Shown piece by piece: positions 31,358 through 34,766 of a DNA stretch of 34,766 bases (position 1 is the first letter of the stretch; every line of letters begins with the position of its first letter). Below the pieces are notes generated by a model, which saw nothing but the letters and a program-made list of their open reading frames with translations, was not told the origin of the DNA and made no database searches. Source of the stretch: Lachnospiraceae bacterium. Lineage in GTDB: Bacteria; Bacillota; Clostridia; Lachnospirales; Lachnospiraceae. The DNA lies in assembly GCA_900769175.1 (NCBI GenBank), contig CAAGFP010000071.1, positions 1 to 34,766 of the forward strand, given 5' to 3'. The position numbers and the translations under genes were made by a program.

Positions 31358-33478
31358 ATGAATAATACCGATAATCAATCTTATAGAGTAAATGAGTATG
31401 ATATAAAATCTAAGAATACTAAAGATGCCATCTATTTTAATTTCTCATATTCTGCTCTTAAACTTTTGGGTAAAAATCTATATAGTACTCCCGCCAATGC
31501 GATTTCTGAGCTTGTAGCAAACGCATTGGATGCTCGTGCGCCCAGAGTTTATGTCTATATTGACATGTCGGACAAAGCACATTCCGTTATTGAAATTCTC
31601 GACAACGGAAGTGGAATGAGCTATGATGATTTGGCGGATAAATATGTATGGATTGGCAGAAACAAGCGAAACGATACCTCCTTGTCAAATGAAGAAAAAC
31701 AAACCGTTATGGGACGAAAAGGCATTGGTAAGTTAGCAGCACTATATCTTTCCAATCAATATTACATTATCACCAAACAAGAAAATGATGCTGTTGCTAC
31801 TCAATGGGAAGTAAATTTGAAGTCATATGACGATTCGGAATTTCCGAGGCTTGATAGAGTCGCTCGTAGCATTGAATTAGTGAATCAAACTATATGGGAT
31901 ACTTTTCATAAGGGAACTGTTATCAAACTTGAAAATGTTGACCTTCGCGGAAATGGGGAGAAAAAGATAGAAAGTTTGCGTAGGGTATTTGCTGACTTTT
32001 ACTTGATAGATTCTCTAAGCTCAATAATTTATGTTGCCGTGAAAACGGAACCTAATCAATCAATTGAGTACAAAAGGGTGGAAAAGAAAATCGCATATAA
32101 GAATTTCTATGCCCTTTACGATAATAGTTCTTTTGATATTGCATCTAAAATGCAAAAAAGCATAGCTTTTACTTGGAGTTCAAATTATCCGCATATAGCT
32201 AATAAACCACGCAATACGGTATTTTTAGATGGGAATACCTTTAAATATTGTGGCACAAAAGAATTCAAAAAAGAAGATGGTACTGCAGTGACAAAGGATT
32301 ATTGTATGTCAGGTTGGATTGCCATTCATTGTACAATTGAACAATCAAGTGCCGTGGATTCAAACTTTATCAGAAACAATGTATATCAACCTAATCATCT
32401 CAGGCTCTATGTGCGTAATAAACTTGCCGTTGAAAATTATTTTACTCTTCGTCACAACACTCAGGCTATGGCAAACTATATTGAAGGAGAAATCTCTTTC
32501 GATATCTTGGATGATGATGATTTGCCGGATATTGCAACATCAAGCAGACAAGATTTTTTGGCTGATGAACGTATAGATTTATTGTCCTCTATTGTCGATC
32601 CTATTTTATCAACTTTATTTAAGCTCAGAAATAAAGTTGGCCATGAAATCTCGGAGGAGGATGAAGCATATACCAGATTCTTGATTGAGGAAGAGGAAAA
32701 GAAACGTAAAGCTGAAGCTGATGCACGTGCCAAAGCAGAAGAAGAGACTGAAAAAGCTAAGAGGGCGCAAAAGGAAGCTGAAGTAAAATATGAAGAAGCT
32801 AAATACGAAGCAAAAAAATACAGAGCACAAAGTCAGATCGTCTTTAGTACTGTAACTGAAGATCAAAAAAACTTTGCAACAAAAACACATCTTGTGAAAA
32901 CTAATGCTTTGGCAATAAGAAACAGTGTAAAAACACTTGCAAAAAAAATTGGTATTGATAAATATAGAGAAGTGAGTTCTATTTCTATTGCAACCGATAA
33001 GATATTGAGTGCTATAAATTATAGTGCGATTGCCAATTTTAATATTGAAGATGAATATATTACTGAAGATTTGTTTTTGTATTGCGAGGAATATTTGATG
33101 AATGTGTTAAGCCATCAGTATTTCGACATTGATATGGAAGTACAAAAGCAAACGGAATATAGGGTTAGATTCAATCCGCAATATATGTCGCTTGTATTGG
33201 ATAATCTCTTGTCCAACACAAGGAAGAGCAATTCATCAAAAGTTGCTGTAAATATGTATTTTGATGACCAAAATGCTATCATTGAGTATTCTGATAATGG
33301 AAACGGATTTGAAGGTGTCGATTTAAAGCAAATATTTGAATTTGGAATTAGCAATACCGGCGGAACAGGAATAGGATTATATAACATCAACACGGTAGTT
33401 CATAAAATGAATGGAAAAATAGAAGCTATGGAAAATAACCCCTGTGGTGCGAAATTTGTCATATCGTTGCCAAGATAG
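31358..33478 (+). CDS. Double GHKL ATPase: MORC/HSP90-like plus histidine-kinase-like
   Basis: This 706-residue protein has two ATPase modules. The first (about 35-200) is MORC/HSP90-like: N-box ELVANALDA (51-59), G1 DNGSGM (82-87), G2 GRKGIGKL (119-126). A middle domain follows, then a coiled coil of about 60 residues (about 441-500, rich in Glu, Lys and Ala). The C-terminal part resembles a histidine kinase, with a possible phospho-acceptor His at H511 (in TKTHLVKTNA), N-box DNLLSNTRKS, G1 DNGNGF and G2 GGTGIGLYNI. MORC-like ATPases are known in restriction operons, but the added kinase-like half is unusual. The receiver-HEPN gene downstream makes a phosphorelay likely. AAAGGAAATT precedes ATG 31358, six bases after methyltransferase 3. 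Confidence 0.82.
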   Translation: MNNTDNQSYRVNEYDIKSKNTKDAIYFNFSYSALKLLGKNLYSTPANAISELVANALDARAPRVYVYIDMSDKAHSVIEILDNGSGMSYDDLADKYVWIGRNKRNDTSLSNEEKQTVMGRKGIGKLAALYLSNQYYIITKQENDAVATQWEVNLKSYDDSEFPRLDRVARSIELVNQTIWDTFHKGTVIKLENVDLRGNGEKKIESLRRVFADFYLIDSLSSIIYVAVKTEPNQSIEYKRVEKKIAYKNFYALYDNSSFDIASKMQKSIAFTWSSNYPHIANKPRNTVFLDGNTFKYCGTKEFKKEDGTAVTKDYCMSGWIAIHCTIEQSSAVDSNFIRNNVYQPNHLRLYVRNKLAVENYFTLRHNTQAMANYIEGEISFDILDDDDLPDIATSSRQDFLADERIDLLSSIVDPILSTLFKLRNKVGHEISEEDEAYTRFLIEEEEKKRKAEADARAKAEEETEKAKRAQKEAEVKYEEAKYEAKKYRAQSQIVFSTVTEDQKNFATKTHLVKTNALAIRNSVKTLAKKIGIDKYREVSSISIATDKILSAINYSAIANFNIEDEYITEDLFLYCEEYLMNVLSHQYFDIDMEVQKQTEYRVRFNPQYMSLVLDNLLSNTRKSNSSKVAVNMYFDDQNAIIEYSDNGNGFEGVDLKQIFEFGISNTGGTGIGLYNINTVVHKMNGKIEAMENNPCGAKFVISLPR

Positions 33479-33488
33479 GAGAAGTCAA

Positions 33489-34469
33489 ATGAACATGAAG
33501 TATAAAATTCTATGGATTGATGATAGCGAGGATTATATTGAATCCACGCAGGAGATAATCGAGGATGCTGTCAAAGATAATAACATGATACCTCAGATAA
33601 AAGTATATAGCAAATATGAGGAATATAAAGAAAAGGAATTAGATACATTTGACAAGGATGTTTTCAACCTATATGACCAAATTATTATTGATCATGCTCT
33701 GTCCGAGACAACAGGCGACAAGATCATTCGTGATTTAAGGGGTCGCAATATATATACAGATATAGTGTTTTATTCAAGCAATTACACTTCAATGATTCAA
33801 GCATTAAAAGATAGCGGTGAGCATCTTGACGGTGTTTTCTATTCTACAAGGGAGAATATTGTCAGTACTATTGACAAAGTTATAAAGAAAAATCTGAAAC
33901 GTGAATATAACATAGCAAATATTCGTGGTTTAATAATGGATAGCACATCGGAATTCGATTATATATGTCGTGTAGTATCTCTTGAGCTGTTTTCAAAATT
34001 ATCCGCTGACGATAAAAAAGAGGTAATCGATAAAGCAAAAGAGTATGTCGCAAGTGCTCAACATAACTCTGAAAATAATTTTTCCAAACTAAATGAATTA
34101 CAAGGTGATAAGTTCATAAAAGAGTCTATGACATCTGTCGAGTATGTCATGAACAATAAAGACAGGTATGCAATTATGGCTTTGATTATAAGGACATTGG
34201 AGGATAACACTGTTTTCGACGAGGATTTCCCGGAAGCCTATAAAAATGATTTGATTACCCCAAGAAACGATTTAGCTCATAATAAGCTTTATTATGGTAC
34301 TTGTCAAAAAAAGATACATATAGCAAAAAAGAAGCAAGGTTTAGTGTGTAATAACCAATGTGAACATTGTAATAGTAAATATAGCATTGAAAGCTGTGAA
34401 AAACTTCGCGAAGCGATATTTAAGTATTATCAGATTTTTAATGAGGTGTTTGAGCAAAACATACAATGA
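33489..34469 (+). CDS. Receiver domain fused to HEPN-like domain
   Basis: This 326-residue protein begins with a receiver domain (4-125): D11-D12 in ILWIDDSEDY, phospho-acceptor D68 in QIIIDHALSE, and S96 in FYSSN. The usual C-terminal lysine is not obvious. The rest is all-helical with R259-N-D-L-A-H264, the R-N-x3-H motif of HEPN RNases. Cysteines follow at 272, 287, 291, 294 and 303, which could hold a zinc ion. A HEPN domain would cut RNA when activated. The start is ATG 33489, with TAGGAGAAG just upstream; the frame extension to 33444 lies inside the preceding gene and was rejected. Its partner kinase-like ATPase ends 11 bases upstream. This is the last gene of the operon. Confidence 0.75.
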   Translation: MNMKYKILWIDDSEDYIESTQEIIEDAVKDNNMIPQIKVYSKYEEYKEKELDTFDKDVFNLYDQIIIDHALSETTGDKIIRDLRGRNIYTDIVFYSSNYTSMIQALKDSGEHLDGVFYSTRENIVSTIDKVIKKNLKREYNIANIRGLIMDSTSEFDYICRVVSLELFSKLSADDKKEVIDKAKEYVASAQHNSENNFSKLNELQGDKFIKESMTSVEYVMNNKDRYAIMALIIRTLEDNTVFDEDFPEAYKNDLITPRNDLAHNKLYYGTCQKKIHIAKKKQGLVCNNQCEHCNSKYSIESCEKLREAIFKYYQIFNEVFEQNIQ

Positions 34470-34544
34470 CACAGTTGAGCTATTGTGATGCATACAATCT
34501 TGACAATGTGTATTAATATAACATTTATACGAAAGGAGCCAACC

Positions 34545-34766
34545 ATGCCGATCACCGACGAAGAATTAAAAGCCATATTCCATGCCAACGACTACACGAC
34601 CTATGTGCCGAAGTTCGATGCACGCACGGCAACGGCGGAGGAAAACAAGGTACATAGCCGAGCAAAGGCGTTGTTATACAAGTCCTGGTGCGGTCAGCTT
34701 GTCAGCATGGGCGGCAAGACAAGTCTGAAGAATTTCTCCAAAGATTACCCTGTCAAGCTCCTTGAA
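34545..34766 (+). CDS. Unrecognised protein, N-terminal part (cut by window end)
   Basis: The first 74 codons of a gene run off the right edge. GAAAGGAGCC precedes ATG 34545 with good spacing. The protein begins MPITDEELKAIFHANDYTTY and is moderately basic, with DARTATAEENKVHSRAKAL and SWCGQLVSMGGKTSLKNFSK further on. I do not recognise the family. Its codon use is richer in G and C than that of the restriction island before it, so the island probably ends at about 34.5 kb. A TTGACA at 34499-34504 could be a -35 box, but no good -10 is seen. Confidence 0.6.
   Translation, partial: MPITDEELKAIFHANDYTTYVPKFDARTATAEENKVHSRAKALLYKSWCGQLVSMGGKTSLKNFSKDYPVKLLE

Noticed and set aside
1..34766. CRISPR array or rRNA/tRNA genes
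   Set aside because: No regularly spaced repeats, no conserved rRNA segments and no tRNA-like cloverleaf were seen on either strand.

Overview
The window looks like a chromosomal segment of a Gram-positive Clostridia, most likely an Oscillospiraceae/Ruminococcaceae gut bacterium. The reasons are the glutamine synthetase next to an ANTAR regulator and a split glutamate-synthase GXGXG subunit, surface proteins of the SpaA/Big type, TnpV/DUF6809 transposon cargo, strong AGGAGG-type ribosome binding sites and frequent ATGA translational coupling. This taxonomy is inference; there is no rRNA or tRNA gene. The left two thirds have moderate GC content. From about 25.4 to 34.5 kb the DNA is visibly AT-rich.

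Layout. (1) 1-2.99 kb: nitrogen-assimilation operon (oxidoreductase tail, GXGXG subunit, glutamine synthetase, ANTAR regulator) closed by a terminator. (2) 3.0-3.5 kb: non-coding stretch with tandem hairpins. (3) 3.5-7.85 kb: plus-strand housekeeping and stress-type genes (NUDIX hydrolase, GNAT, PD-(D/E)XK-like protein, flavin reductase, a frameshifted GNAT remnant, aldo/keto reductase, SAM methyltransferase). (4) 8.0-18.1 kb, minus strand: surface-protein and signalling island. It holds an Ig-like anchored protein, a DUF6935-like protein, a small hypothetical protein, a SpaA pilin-like protein, a 781-aa surface protein, a pseudo-receiver, a NarL-type response regulator, a histidine kinase and a membrane sensor with no visible H-box. 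(5) 18.3-19.0 kb: acyl carrier protein and an integrase remnant. (6) 19.0-23.6 kb, minus strand: a RiPP operon in the order precursor peptide (53 aa, five Cys, GTG start), radical SAM/SPASM maturase, ABC exporter, HprK-like P-loop protein, and possibly a further 85-residue frame. (7) 23.6-25.3 kb: a divergent small ORF and lipoprotein, then a scar of truncated genes (HsdR tail, IS transposase fragment, DUF3658-like tail). (8) 25.4-34.5 kb: TnpV and DUF6809 cargo, then a defence island. The island has an XRE controller with a palindrome inside its consensus promoter, three cytosine-C5 methyltransferases (the second frameshifted at an AT-dinucleotide tract), an AlwI-family restriction endonuclease, a protein with two GHKL ATPase modules, and a receiver domain joined to a HEPN-like domain. 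(9) The window ends inside an unrecognised gene.

The two most interesting systems are the RiPP operon, whose precursor is too short for ordinary gene calling, and the restriction-modification island, which ends in what looks like a two-component relay: a MORC/HSP90-like plus histidine-kinase-like ATPase feeding a receiver-HEPN effector. The latter may be an undescribed back-up (abortive-infection-like) arm of a restriction system.
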